This document shows, piece by piece, positions 33,536 through 44,410 of a stretch of DNA of 64,000 nt (position 1 is its first letter; the number at the start of each line of letters is the position of its first letter). The DNA lies in assembly GCA_026122225.1 (NCBI GenBank), contig JANEZZ010000473.1, forward strand, positions 186,001-250,000, given 5' to 3'. Under the pieces are notes generated by a model. The model was not told the origin of the DNA. It did not search any database and was given only the letters and a program-made list of their open reading frames with translations. The position numbers were made by a program, and so were the translations under genes. This DNA comes from Heloderma charlesbogerti. Lineage: Eukaryota > Chordata > Lepidosauria > Squamata > Helodermatidae.

Positions 33536-33779
33536 CCATTTTAGCCTCACAACGTCACCAACAAGGCTGGATGTGGAAATAGAAAGCCTAGCAGGGGGAG
33601 TAATACCTCATGCAGGGCTCTAGACCGGCATGGTCATTTTAAAAGGTTTTTTCTTTCTTTCAAACAGCATTGCTTTAAACAAAGAGTGCATCTCTCAGGC
33701 ACACCTAGGGCAGCCTTGTTTTGGGAAGCCCCAAGGAGGAGGAAGTGTTTTGGCTGAAAGTAATTACAGCACATCTCTT

Positions 33780-33989
33780 GGCAGGGGAAAAAATACGTAA
33801 ATATCTACGAAAAATAGCCCTTCTTACGGAAGTTATGCAGAATTACGACTGTCGGTATGGATTTATCTTCGTAATTCTTGGAGCGGAAAAAAAAGAGAAT
33901 TCCGGGGGCTTGCAAAAGATGGTACGGAGCACTGGCCGCAAACTGCGGAAGTCAAGTGGCACGGAAGGTACACAATTCGTACATCCCTA
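33780..33989. mobile_element. Probable hAT right-end fragment in the gag leader
   Basis: It ends ACACAATTCGTACATCCCTA, matching the CGTACATCCCTA termini at 56465 and 63477. ACGTAAATATCTACG near 33797 resembles the hairpin core. It lies just before the recognisable capsid coding region, where matrix sequence would be expected. Confidence 0.5.
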
Positions 33990-34029
33990 CTCATTTGAGA
34001 TCTACAGCCAAAAAGGGCTCATATGAGTG

Positions 34030-34913
34030 CAAAATGACAAAAGTGGGAAGACAGCTCCCTCTTTGGGAAGTAGTTGGCCCTAACGGATGGGCTGTTGATT
34101 ATGTGCCATTCCCTACATCTGACCTGTTTAATTGGAGGAATCAGAACCCCTCCTTAAGGGAGGATCCTCAGAAAATGTACAGGCTGTTTGAATCTATTTT
34201 TCAAAGTCATACTCCTACCTGGGGAGATGTGCAAACCATGTTAAACGAACTTTTAATTCCAGATGAAAAGTGGATGGTAGAAACACAAGCCTTAAGGCAA
34301 GCCCAGACTGAGAACGGGAGCCGGGTTGGCAGGCTGGGTCAGAGAAGCTGATCTGCTACAGGCGGCTCGTTTTACATGGAGTTCAAACTGCAGTCCCCAA
34401 GACTACAAATTTAAGCAAATTATATGAAATCCGGCAGGGATTGACTGAAGACCCTAGTGCATACCTTCAGAGGTTGTTTGATGCATTCCGTCAGTATAGT
34501 GATATTAAGCTCAAGAGAATTTAAGGATGGTTAACATGATGTTTATTGCTCAAGTGGCAACAGACATTAAGAGAAAGTTGCAGAAGACTGATGGGGCAGC
34601 AGCGATGCCTCTGCCTCAGTTGATGGAGATTGCTTATAAGGTGTTTGTGAATCATGAGAAAGTAGAGAAGAAGGAAGCAGATAAGAAGGTCAGACAGAAT
34701 GCAGCTTTGAATGCAATGGCAGTCACAGGGCAAGCCCCTGATTGGGCAGATAAAGGTTTGAAGAAGGATTTTGAGACTTGGAGAAAGCAGTGTTTGGGGA
34801 GAGATGAATGTGCTTACTGTAAAGACAGGGGACATTGGCAAAAAGACTGCCCAAAGCAAAAGGGGGAGAAGAGGGGGGCAATGGTGGCCATGAAAGGAGA
34901 AGGATCAGATTGA
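34030..34913 (+). pseudogene. gag: ERV gag remnant (capsid and nucleocapsid)
   Basis: Capsid begins around 34052 with PLWEVVGPNGWAVDYVPF, then SDLFNWRNQNPSLREDP and SHTPTWGDVQTMLNELL, the gammaretroviral capsid pattern. The major homology region reads IRQGLTEDPSAYLQRLFDAF at about 34428-34490, in another frame after a break near 34350. A stop follows at about 34524. The last frame (34527-34913) ends with one CCHC knuckle, CAYCKDRGHWQKDC. Matrix is not recognisable. Gag ends at TGA (34911-34913), in frame with protease. Confidence 0.85.
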
Positions 34914-35255
34914 CAGGGACCAGGGTCTGAGACCTCCACCCTGAAGAGCTGTCTGGCTCTGAAGGACCCTCTGGTTACAATAAGGGTGGAAGGAAGTGAA
35001 ATAATGGGACTTATTGACACAGGAGCAACTTATTCCATGCTGCCAAAAGCACCAAAGCCACAAATTAATAAAGATAGAACTGTAATAATTGAAGGGATTG
35101 AAGGCCAACCTACTAAGGTCCCTTATACCTTTCCCCTTCTCACAAAGGTTGGAAGTTGTCATTTAGAGCATGAATTTGTTGTGTCTGAAAGGTGCCCAGT
35201 TGCACTTCTTAGTCGGGACTTGTTGACAAAGTTACAAGCAGAAATTTTCTTTTGA
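34914..35255 (+). pseudogene. pro: ERV protease remnant
   Basis: It continues the gag frame after the TGA. The aspartic protease signature is GLIDTGATYSML at about 35010. Downstream, VALLSRDLLTKL fits the end of the fold. The frame stops at 35253-35255, and the RT frame is shifted relative to it. Confidence 0.8.
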
Positions 35256-35341
35256 GATGACAAGATGGTTGTTAGGTTGCCAAAGCAGCAAGGATCTAAT
35301 TATCAGATGTGTTTGCAAGCTTATGTGGATGAGAACATGCG

Positions 35342-37100
35342 ATGTACAGCAGATCCCTACTGGGGAGCTCCAGTGTGGCAAAAAGGGCTCCTGAAGATGT
35401 ATGGGCAGGGAAGGCACCCGCAAGGGCAAAGTTTGTTAAGCCTGTGCAGATCAACCTTAAGCCTGGAGCCCAACCAGTAAAGATTAGACAATACCCCTTG
35501 TCACTAGAAGCCAGAAAGGAACTGAAACCTTTGATTAAAAAGTTTAAACGATACAGCTGGTTGAAAGAAGGAACTTCACCCTTTAATACCCCTATAATTG
35601 GAGTAAAGAAACCGCCCAAACCTGGAAAGGGGATTGAGTTCCACCTAGTCTAAGACTTAAGGGCCATCAACAATATTATTAGTGCGGATCATCCTGTGGT
35701 TCCAAACCCACACACCATTATAACCTAAATTCCCAAAGAGGCCAGATGGTTTTCAGTACTGGACTTAAAGGATGTGTTGTTTTCAATCCCTTTACATGAG
35801 GACAGTCAGAAAATATTTGCATTTGAATGGGAAGATCCCGATACCCATATTAAGTTTCAGCTCTTATGGGCTGTCCTTCCACAAGGACTGACCATGAGTC
35901 CAACAATCTTCATGGGTGAATTGCAAAATGACCTGAGGCAATGGAAAGAGGACCGGCCGTGGGTGTCCTTGCTTCAATATTCAGATGACCTTCTTCTGGC
36001 CACCCAGACAGAGGGCTCATGTGCTGAAGCTACTATCTCCCTCCTGCAAGAATTGAACTTGAAAGGCTATAAAGTGTCAAGAGAAAAAGCTCAGATTTGC
36101 CAGACCCATGTCACCTTCTTGGACTACCAGATTCGGAAGGGAACCAGAGACCTGAGCACTGCTTGGTTAGACGTCATACAGAAGACACCAAGGCCTAAAG
36201 ACCCTTGAGAGTTGCAAGCCTTCCTTGGGCTCACTGGGTTTTGAAGAATGTGGATACCTGATTATGGAAGGAAGGCGAAGCCCCTGTATAAAGCTTTGAC
36301 AAAGGAAAATATCATCCACTAGAAATGGACAAATAAAATGGAAAAGGCTTTTCTTGAACTGAAGCAAGCCTTGGTATCACCACCTGCTCTGGCCTTACCA
36401 GAACCCAACAAACCATACCGGCTTTATGTACATGAAAATAAAGGAGTGGCATCAGGGGTTTTAACCCAAAGGACAGGTCCTTCCTGGAGACCTGTAGGAT
36501 ACTACTCCAAGACTCTGGATCCAACCGCAAAGGGATGGCCTGCTTGCTTGAGAGCCGTGGCAGCAACTGCCCTTTTAGTGGAAGAAGCCCAGAAAATTGT
36601 AATGGGAGCAGATATGGAGGTGCATACTCCTCATGGCATACCTCAGATCCTGAGAAGCAATAGAGATAAGTTTTTGAATCTGTCACGCCAGTCATGCTAT
36701 GAGATCTCCCTGCTTTCAAGCCTGGGCCTCACATATAAAAAGAGCAATCTTTTGAATCCTGTCACCTTGCTGCCTAAGCCAGATCTAAATTGTCATGACT
36801 GTTTAGAGATTTTTAGTCATGTGACTCTGATCAGGCCTGACCTCACTGATTCCTTGTTACCAAAGCCAGACCTTGAGGTGTCTGTAGATGGCTCCAGCTG
36901 TGTGGTAGATGGAAAAAGATACACAGGATGCACAGTAGTTACTCTCGAGAAGGCCTTATGGAAAAAGTGTCTTCCCAGCCATTGGTCAGCACAAGCAGCA
37001 GAACTAACAGCTTTGACTTGAGCCCTAAAAATAGGAGAAGGAAAAAAAAATATTTACAGATTCGCGATATGCTTTCAGCACGGTACATGCAAACGGAGTC
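35342..37100 (+). pseudogene. pol: ERV reverse transcriptase and RNase H remnant
   Basis: The N-terminus holds QPVKIRQYPLSLEARKELKP and SPFNTPIIGVKKP (35342-35650). A stop falls where family members have LVQDLR. The palm (35774-36208) holds LPQGLTMSPTIFMGELQ and the active site YSDD in LLQYSDDLLLA (about 35980), a variant of the usual YVDD. Several stops lie between 36208 and 36338. The connection/RNase H part follows at 36338-37021, with VDGSS as the first acidic motif. RT, RNase H and integrase remnants share one frame. Confidence 0.85.
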
Positions 37101-37102
37101 CT

Positions 37103-38545
37103 GTGGAAAGAAAGGGGTTTCATTACTGCTTCAGGACAGAGGAGTGCAAACGGATCCCAGATCATGAAACTTTTAGATGCCTGATGAAGCCAAAAGAAGT
37201 AGCTGTGATGCACGTGAAGGAGCATGGAAAGAGTGTCAATCCCGAAGAAAGAAGAGGCAATGCTTTGGCAGATAAGGCTGCAAAGGAAGCCACACAGATG
37301 GGAGCTGAGGAGGTGCATTATGAAGGAGCCCTAATCCCATATTTGAGCACAGACTTGGTTCTAATTTATTCCCTGGCTGAAAATGAAAAAGCCCTTGAAT
37401 ACAAGGTAAAACAAACTGAAGATGGATGGTGGGCAGTCCCAAGAGGCAAAGTATTCATACCCAAACCTCTTTTGAGTTTTATAGTAAGAGACTTGCACCA
37501 AACTATGCATTTAAGAAGAACTGCAATAAAAGATCTACTTGTGAGGCACATTGTAGCCCCAAGATTGTATGTTAAAATCCAGAGAGCAGTGGCTAATTAC
37601 CCTTTGTGCCTCAAAAAAAATCCAAAGATGTTTAAGCCCCCAGCTCAAATGAGAAGTTGCCCATGGGCTTACTATCCTTTTCAGAGACTTCAAATTGACT
37701 TTTCAGACTTGCCCCAGACTCATAGCTATCGGTACCTGCTAGTAATAGTAAACCAATTGACCAGATGGATTGAGGCATACCCAGCTCGCACAGACAGTAG
37801 CCAAGATCTTGTTAAAAGAAGTAGTCCCTAAGTTCCTGTTACTTGAAGAGATTGAATCAAATCAGAGGCCCCATTTTGTTGGACAAGTGACACAAGCAGT
37901 GGCCCAGGCATTACAAATGAACTGGAAGCTACACCCTCTTGGAAACCTCAATCCACAAGTCAAGTTAAGAGGATGAACCACACCCTAAAGTCAACGTTTA
38001 CTAGAAAATTTGTTCAGAGACTAAGTTGAAATGCTTACAGTTCTTGCCAGTCACCTTGACTCAAGTATGGTGCACCCCCAAAGGAAGTATTAAATTGATA
38101 CCTTTGAAATGTTATATGGGCGCCCACCTCGGATATTACCTATGGCTGATAGTTTAAATGTAAACTTAAAAGTAAGGGCTTTAGAGATCCAAGAATATGT
38201 TACTGCTTTGCAGTCTGTTTTGTCTTGTCCTCACAGGTTCGCAGCATCATACCAATCCTTGCCTTTGGATGCTCCAGTGCATAATTTCAGTCCTGGTGAT
38301 TGGGTACTGATCCGGTCCTAGAAAGATGAACCACTTACTGAGAAGTGGAAGGGTCTGTTTCAGGTTCTACTCACCACTTACATGGTTATAAAAGTCGCTG
38401 GAGGAAAGAAGTGGATCCATCACACCCGCATAAAGGCATCACCTGCACCAGAGAGGGTCACACCGGAAGCTGACCCACCTGAAGGCCACCGTTGGAGTAG
38501 CAAACCACTAGAGGGACTAACGTATTTGTTCAAGAGTGAGCAATC
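37103..38545 (+). pseudogene. pol: ERV integrase remnant (with RNase H tail)
   Basis: 37103-37400 still covers the RNase H end (NALADKAAKEA). The integrase N-terminal zinc region follows near 37490 with altered residues (MHLRR; PLCLKK). The core keeps LQIDFSDLPQ at about 37690. The usual VIVD is VIVN and the SDNGP-type motif reads SNQRP, so at least one catalytic acid appears lost. Frameshifts lie near 37810-37980. The C-terminal GPY/F-like region (38320-38440) holds WKGLFQVLLTT and WIHHTRIK. Confidence 0.8.
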
Positions 38546-38560
38546 TCCTGATGCTTAAAC

Positions 38561-39842
38561 ATGCATATTACTCTTTCCTTCTTAAGTCTAGTTGTTTTAA
38601 CACTTCCCACTCAGGTAAAAGGAAACTGGTTTAAGAGACATGCTGAGCATATGTTTAGGCAAAATGGGGAGGATTCTGTTCTTTACTACAAACACCCATC
38701 AACTGTCAGAGACTTCACTTTGTTGCCTGCCTTGATTAGAGAACCACAGGTAACAGTTGGAGCTCTACAGAAAGAGGGCACTCTCTTTTCAAGAGTCACT
38801 GATGAATTGAGCAAGACTGAGTTTCGGAAATTCAAATTCCAGACTTACACCAGGGAAATGTGTTTTTGTTGTCAACATTCTGGTGTCTGGGATAATAAAG
38901 CCCTTAATTATAACAAGGCTAAACCTCTTCTAGATGGGTTGAGAAATTATTCACAGTGCACCGATAGGTTTTGGCTTTGGGGAAGTTTTAATTCCTCCTA
39001 TTCTTCTTCCATTAATCTCGGTGACACTGATTTTGGCAGTCTTTACCCCAAGTACCCTGTGTTGTCTCCCAATTATGCTGGGATAGGTAGCATATGCTCA
39101 GGTTGGCAGATGAGAGATCCCAACCTGTGGTTTTTCTTCGATGGATGGGCTACCAATTACCACCCTGAGAATTACCAATGTGTAGGGGTTAGGTATCTCA
39201 CCATCCCGGTACAATTGGTAAAACCTCAATCTGAGAGAAGAAAGAGAGAGGTTGGAGGGATGGGGCAACTTGTAGGACAGATGGGTAAGAACTGTGATGA
39301 CACTGTAATTATTGGAAAACAATTGTCAGATTCAGAACCAAACAGGGTAGGGGGCGGGCTAGTTACAGGATTGCTTACCCTGGGTTCATACCCAGGAATT
39401 ATTGCACAAGAAAATAGAAAAAGCATCCTAGGACTCACTTGCTGTTTAGAGAAGACCATCAGTGCCACAGCCATAATGGTAAGGGCCATGCAATCTGAAA
39501 TTGAAGATCTCAGCCAGCTAGTGGCCCAATATCAGTTTGTTTTAGATTATCTCTTAGCATGCTAAGGTGGCTTCTGCACCCTAGTGAAGCAAGGAAGTAA
39601 AGTTCCATGATTTAAACAAAACCATAGAAGATGAAATCGCCAAACTACAAGATATGATTGGAGAGAATTATTCAGGAGCAAGTGATCCTTGGTTATGGTT
39701 GACTTCCTGGCTCCCTGATTTTGCATGGTTGAAACAACTTGTAATTGGTGCAGTTCTGTTTGTTATGATACTATTGATGATAGTTTGCGCCATTAAGTGT
39801 GTAGTCCACTGCTGGACCAAGGAGAGGTATGGGATTTAAGAA
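38561..39842 (+). pseudogene. env: ERV env: open frame for SU and part of TM, then stop
   Basis: The ATG at 38561 opens a 334-codon frame (to 39565) with a hydrophobic signal peptide at about residues 1-20. A CFCC (101-104) is in CXXC form and an RRKR furin-type site lies at 226-229. SU is short, about 229 residues. After the cleavage site the frame holds GGGLVTGLLTLG and a heptad-like stretch to DYLLAC. A TAA follows, just before the region where a CX6CC motif would be expected; downstream bases encode FC followed by neither Cys of the pair. The membrane anchor (LVIGAVLFVMILLMIVCAI) lies in another frame at 39654-39839. SU-TM would therefore be unanchored if expressed. Confidence 0.85.
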
Positions 39843-39847
39843 AAGCC

Positions 39848-39861
39848 TTTTGAGGGGGGAG
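39848..39861 (+). promoter_or_regulatory. Polypurine tract
   Basis: TTTTGAGGGGGGAG immediately precedes the TG of the 3' LTR, the expected place for plus-strand priming. Confidence 0.8.
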
Positions 39862-40302
39862 TGTTATAGAAATTTCAGTTGTAATATGTCTGTTATCCCA
39901 TAATTTTATAAGCTAGGCTATGTCTTTTCTTCCTCTGCGTGAAATTGTCGTGCCAAACAAAGACACAGTGCCTTATCAGAGACTCAGGAATGGCAAGAAT
40001 GTATTTACGTTATAGTACAAGACTACCTCTCTGCGCATGCCTAGATATGTGAAAGGCGCTGCCTGCTTTCTGTCTCCTTCTCAGCTAGAAGAGATTAGCA
40101 CAGCGCAAGCGTAAGACAGCCCCCTAAGGTCTTGCCTATATAAACTTCTGGATCACATTACTTGATTGTGACCTTTGTTGGAGCCTTAGCCCCAAGGGTT
40201 GCCTTGCAGAATAAAATCATGTTGGACCAGATCTCTGCCTCCTCTCATTCTTGGTAAACAAATTAGAAAGTCTACCAGGGAAAGAACACAATTTTTGTAA
40301 CA
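39862..40302 (+). repeat. 3' LTR
   Basis: 441 bp, TG to CA, with TATATAA at 40137-40143 and AATAAA at 40210-40215. It differs from the 5' LTR by about 19 substitutions and three indels counted by eye. Confidence 0.95.
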
Positions 40303-40664
40303 CTACGTCTTGATGGGCAGCCTCGAGGCCCAGTTCTTCTTTCTGATTGTACTTTTTCTTTAAACTGGACTTGGACAAGACAGTCCTTGAAACAGAGGAC
40401 ACCTTCAAAATAGAGGCCTTTCCTGTGTAAAAGAGGACACATGGCCAGCTTAGAAATATTTTCAATGAATAAATAAAATACAGAAGTAACCTTTTTTTAC
40501 CTAGCTTCCCTTGCACCAGAGGAGTGGCCATCTTCATGATGGTTTCCCCCATATAGTTCTTTACACATCTGTGTTTATGAGCTTTGTGCCTCTCTATTTT
40601 CCATGTATTCAGCAGCGGGTAAGAAGTTACCAGTCCCCATTTGATAAGCAGTCACATAAGACAC

Positions 40665-40809
40665 CTAGGGTGCAATCCTATGCATGTTTAGACAGAAAAA
40701 AAGTCCTACAATTCCCAACATTCCCCAGCCAGGTTAGCTTAGCTGGCCGGGGAATGCTGGGAGTTGGAGGACTTTTTTCTTTCTAAACATGCATAGGATT
40801 GTGCCCCTA
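40665..40809. mobile_element. Palindromic Harbinger-like MITE
   Basis: 40668-40806 (139 bp) begins GGGTGCAATCCTATGCATGT and ends ACATGCATAGGATTGTGCCC, with arms pairing almost to the centre (GTCCT...AGGAC, TTCCCAACATTCCCC...GGGGAATGCTGGGAG). Flanks are CTA on both sides, a 3-bp duplication close to the TWA used by PIF/Harbinger elements. It is non-coding. Confidence 0.8.
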
Positions 40810-41940
40810 AATAGAAAAATATTACACTAAGAGAGAGTCCAAACTCTGAAAGGAGAAGCTGTATTTGCTATGCAGTCACATCACACCTCAAAGTAAAAGA
40901 CGCATTAAAAATGTTAGTTTGAGTATAAGGTAATTAGCAGTGCTAAGAACTCAAATCCTATTATACTATGCATTTGTATTACTTTTGAATATAATGAGAA
41001 CTATCAATGAAGAAAGAAAGAAAGAAAGAAAGAAAGAATCTGTTTTCCACTTAACTAAAGTGGCTTCAGAGGCCAGCTTTTGAAGCCATGGCATCACATC
41101 GGCATTTATAGCCTTATGCAGAGAGCAAGCAATTTGCAGTAAATTTCTCCCTCAGACCTATATTCCCAGAGATTTCTTTGCTGCCGTGAGTGCAATGAAT
41201 ACTGATGATGAAAACAGACAGGGCTTCAAACGCCTGCTGGGAATGAAAAATAAAGCACATCTTATGTGTGGGTGGGGTGTGGGGGTGTGGACATCTTCAC
41301 ATAAGCAAAGAAAACAAAAACAAAACTCAGGTCTTCAACCAAAAGGAAATGGTAAAACATAAGAAGAATTAAATAGTAGAAAAATGTTTGCTACCTTTTG
41401 TGCTTTGCAGAAATGATTGCACATCTCACAGGTCTGTAGTGCCAGGCTCTGCTAAGTTTTGGCGGTTTCGGTAAAGCAAGCAGTGATCAGACTGCCAGGC
41501 TGGACCACTGGTGCACATACTATCCTGTCTCTCACAGTGGCTAGATCCACGTTTTGTTGCATGTCAACTCTGTTTCTTGGAGTCAATCTCCAGCCTCCAG
41601 CAGAATAAGAGTCAGAACATATTAACAGTCACTGGGGGGATGCTGCCAAAAACAGCCTCCCAGGGGCAAGTGAGCTCATTCTCTACCGGCTGCAATATTT
41701 CTAAGTAGTCGTCATAGTATTCATCTCACTACACTCTGAGCTTACATCAGCAGCTGCTGGGAAGTGGGAACCAGGGCCAGCACCCCCATGGGAAATGCAA
41801 TAAGCATCAGACCAAAGGCAATGGTCTGGGCAGAGATGGGCTGTAATGTTCTGTGGCAGCCTAGGGAGGAAGCAGAAACATTCCTGCTTAACAGGTCCAT
41901 CTTGTAATGGTCTTTCTGGAAAGCAATCTGTTATAGAGAA
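40810..41940. other. Unassigned spacer with (GAAA)n
   Basis: A GAAA tetranucleotide run lies at about 41010-41037. No gene or known transposon recognised. Confidence 0.4.
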
Positions 41941-41943
41941 AGC

Positions 41944-42066
41944 CTCTAGGGCAGCCTTCTCCATCCTGGAGCCCTCTGGAAGTGTTGGGCTACATCTCCC
42001 ATTGTCCCCCCCAGATGGCTGGGGATGATGGGAGTTGTGATTCAACACATCTGGAGGGAACCAGGC
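41944..42066. mobile_element. Palindromic MITE (hAT-like), 'AACTCCCATCA' family
   Basis: The left half holds AGCCTTCTCCATCCTGGAGC and GGCTACATCTCCCATTG. The right half holds GATGGGAGTTGTGATTCAAC and ACATCTGGAGGGAACCAGG. Confidence 0.65.
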
Positions 42067-42695
42067 AGGCAACAAAACCAGGAGGTCTATTATGCCAGGC
42101 TGAGTGTGGTTTGGAGGATCCCATTTTGTTCAGGTCTATTCTAGGGAAAGTGACTAAATTGTAGTAGGGGAGAAGAGAAAATGTCTCTAGGGAGTTTTTA
42201 CCCCCAGGCATCTGGACCAGAAGGAGTTGGCAGCTCCAGAAGCAGTTGCCCATTGTGTTCTGCCCTAACACTGTTAACGGCCAGTGCAGCGCTACAGGGA
42301 TGCTCTAAGGGATGCAGAAAAGAAAAGCTCCAACCCTTTACTGGAGAACCTCTGGGCTTCAGGCCAAATCTGGCCCTTCTGGGTTTCCAATCCAGCCCTC
42401 CATGGTTCCCTGGCTGCACTCCCCTTTCACCTGACCCCTGATCATGGGGTGGTTTCTTGGCTTTTGCACAGTTTCTTTCCCATTCCAAAAGGTTGAAATG
42501 CCTCCCCTAAGGCTTAGTTGCTGGCAGGAAGAGCTTTCAGCTAAAATATGCTGGTATTTTTGTGCCCCCCCCCGCCCCGCCCCGCCCTGCTGAGGCCCGC
42601 TCACCGCTGCAATGCAGCTCCCAAGAGCTTCTCTTCACTTGAATTTGGCCCTTGGGCTAAAAGAGATTCAAAACCCTTGCTCTAAGCAATAGGGC
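42067..42695. other. Unassigned spacer
   Basis: No gene recognised. A C-rich run with CCCCGCC repeats lies at 42564-42590. Confidence 0.3.
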
Positions 42696-42699
42696 GCTC

Positions 42700-42870
42700 C
42701 CCTGGATGTCCTACATATTAAGAAGATAAGAAGAGCTGCGCTGGATCAGACCAAAGGCCCATTTAGTCCAATATGCTGTTTTTGACAGTGGCCAACCAGA
42801 TGCTTCTGGGAAGCCCAAAGCAGGACACGAGGATCATAGCCCTGCGTGCATCGTCATCAACACCCATCTA
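42700..42870 (-). mobile_element. CR1-type LINE 3' UTR
   Basis: Read on the plus strand: GAAGAGCTGCGCTGGATCAG, CCAAAGGCCCATTTAGTCCA, GTGGCCAACCAGATGCTTCT. This is the reverse complement of the block that follows ORF2 at 47.7 kb. Confidence 0.65.
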
Positions 42871-43256
42871 TTGGATGTGGCCAAACAGAAGCAGGGGAAT
42901 ATGGGCTGCATTGCTGCTGCTGCCGGCGCTGAATAACATGGATGTGAAGCAGAGCCAGGATGGCGAGACAGTGCAAAGGGAGAGGGCTCTTTCTACAAAT
43001 TGATAATATTCTGTGGAGTGGAGCTCAGTCCGTCTATGCGTTTTCTACACAGGACTTTAAAATGCAACCATTTATGCTCCTGCTGCTTTGTTTTGTCAGC
43101 AGAGGTATCAATCAGTCTGCCTGCTTTACTAGCTCAAGCAACACCCGAAACAGCTCTTGTTAATTCCTCCTTTGCCCTAGTTTCATAGTTGTTGTTTTTT
43201 CAGGAGGTGACCAGAAGCTGTCATTTCACTTCTGCCAGTTCCCTGTAGGCATTTGC

Positions 43257-43630
43257 AACCAGGGCTGGCCTTAGGGGTGGGGGAGGTGGGTGGTCGCCTA
43301 GGACGCTGAGCTGAGGGGGGTGCCAAGATGAGCTCAGTGGCTGTGTTTTTTTAAATGTACGTACTGTCTTCATTGAAATTGGGGGGCAAAAAGCAAATAT
43401 CTGTAACTTTTATTTCAAGGTTCTACAGGTTGTTTGGGTACTGACTACAAAAATGATCTTCCTTCTATTACCTTGAAAGTATGCTTCTTCTTCACTTTCC
43501 AGTTCGATGTCATTTGCCATATATGAGCCATACAACTTGGTAACACTGCAAGGCTGCAAGGCTGCCTGGGGCGGGTCAGGTGTGGGGGCAACTGGGACAA
43601 TTTGCCCCAGGCCCCTATAAAGCACAGGAG
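43257..43630. mobile_element. Possible MITE of the 'AGGGCTGGCC' family
   Basis: It begins CCAGGGCTGGCCTTAGGGGT and includes the block AATTTGCCCCAGGCCCCTAT at the other side. Similar openings lie at 45287-45305 (inverted), 50110-50392, 58385 and 59515. Boundaries are uncertain. Confidence 0.4.
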
Positions 43631-43804
43631 CTCCAGCCTCAGTTCCTGTGTGTACCATTGACCCCTGTCCTGACCTGCCACATTGCTCACCAAAATTCTC
43701 TGTACTTTGTTTAAAGTTCTCCTAAAAAGAGGAAATGGTATATCAGAGTGTAAGATGACACTGAATCTCAACATGTAATTGTCAGCACAAAAGGAAAGAA
43801 GGTT

Positions 43805-44410
43805 CTCAGGAGGCTATAAACAATTTTGTTGATGGAAAGCCTAGCAAGTTTCCACCCCTTGCTGTTTTGTTAGGCCTCCTTCAAAGGGCTGTAGCAATAC
43901 ATATATAGAACATAAATGAGACAACACAGAAATGTTTTTTTAACAATTAAGAGCACATTGCAAGCAGGGCCTGTGCATGCATATGAACATTAAAACAATT
44001 TCAATACTTCACATAGTTAATAAGATACATTGCAGGCAAGGCCGATGCATATATTTAAACATTATAAAACAGATAAAATGTTCCATACTCACTTGTAACA
44101 ATGTCTGCAGATATTTTACAACAGATTGTCTTGTGCTGTAAACACTGGCAACTAGAAAGGGTGTGCTGAAGTGAAGGCTATGTTTTTTATACTATTAGAG
44201 GAGTTTTTTTCTTAAGAGTTTTTTTTACAGGTGTTGCCATGTAATTCGCTCAAGGTCTTCTCATATCTGGACTGAGCTACAGACACCAGTGAGTGTTCCA
44301 AAACTACAAGACAGGTACAGGGGGCGGGTAGGAATTCCAACACCCCATTTAGCTCTGTGGCCAAAACATGTCAGACTTTTCATCAATAAAATTGTTTATA
44401 GCATCCTGAG
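43805..44410. mobile_element. Element with 30-bp inverted ends
   Basis: Left CTCAGGAGGCTATAAACAAT (arm 43805-43834) and right ATTGTTTATAGCATCCTGAG (arm 44381-44410) are reverse complements with 2 mismatches in 30. The interior has a tandem pair of about 77 bp from 43952 (CATTGCAAGCAGGGCC, then CATTGCAGGCAAGGCC) and no recognisable gene. Class unknown. Confidence 0.6.

Larger units (their letters stand above)
31834..40306 (+). mobile_element. Gammaretrovirus-like endogenous retrovirus (provirus)
   Basis: Two LTRs (31838-32285 and 39862-40302) run TG to CA and are bounded by CTAC at 31834-31837 and 40303-40306, a 4-bp duplication as in gammaretroviruses. Order is LTR, primer site, disrupted leader, gag, pro, RT, RNase H, integrase, env, polypurine tract, LTR. 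Gag and pro share a frame across a single stop, the readthrough arrangement of this group, and NC has one CCHC knuckle. By eye the LTRs differ at about 19 positions plus three small indels. It is an old, non-functional copy. Confidence 0.9.
31780..40456 (+). mobile_element. MITE family 'GGTGGCC', copy 5, split by the provirus
   Basis: The left part is about 31780-31837 (GCGACCCGTGTGCCTTGCTC, CTGCTGTTCAGG). The right part is 40307-40456 (GATGGGCAGCCTCGAGGCCC to AGAGGACACATGGCCAGC). Together they follow the order of copies 1-3, so the provirus landed inside an existing MITE. Only about 210 bp of this span is MITE; the rest is the provirus. Confidence 0.65.

Noticed and set aside
32327..33989. 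One intact hAT spanning both ends
   Set aside because: The 8-bp flanks TCTGGGAG and CTCATTTG do not match, so a single insertion is unproven.
31838..40302. Replication-competent provirus
   Set aside because: Multiple stops and frameshifts in gag and pol, lost integrase residues, disrupted leader and broken env.
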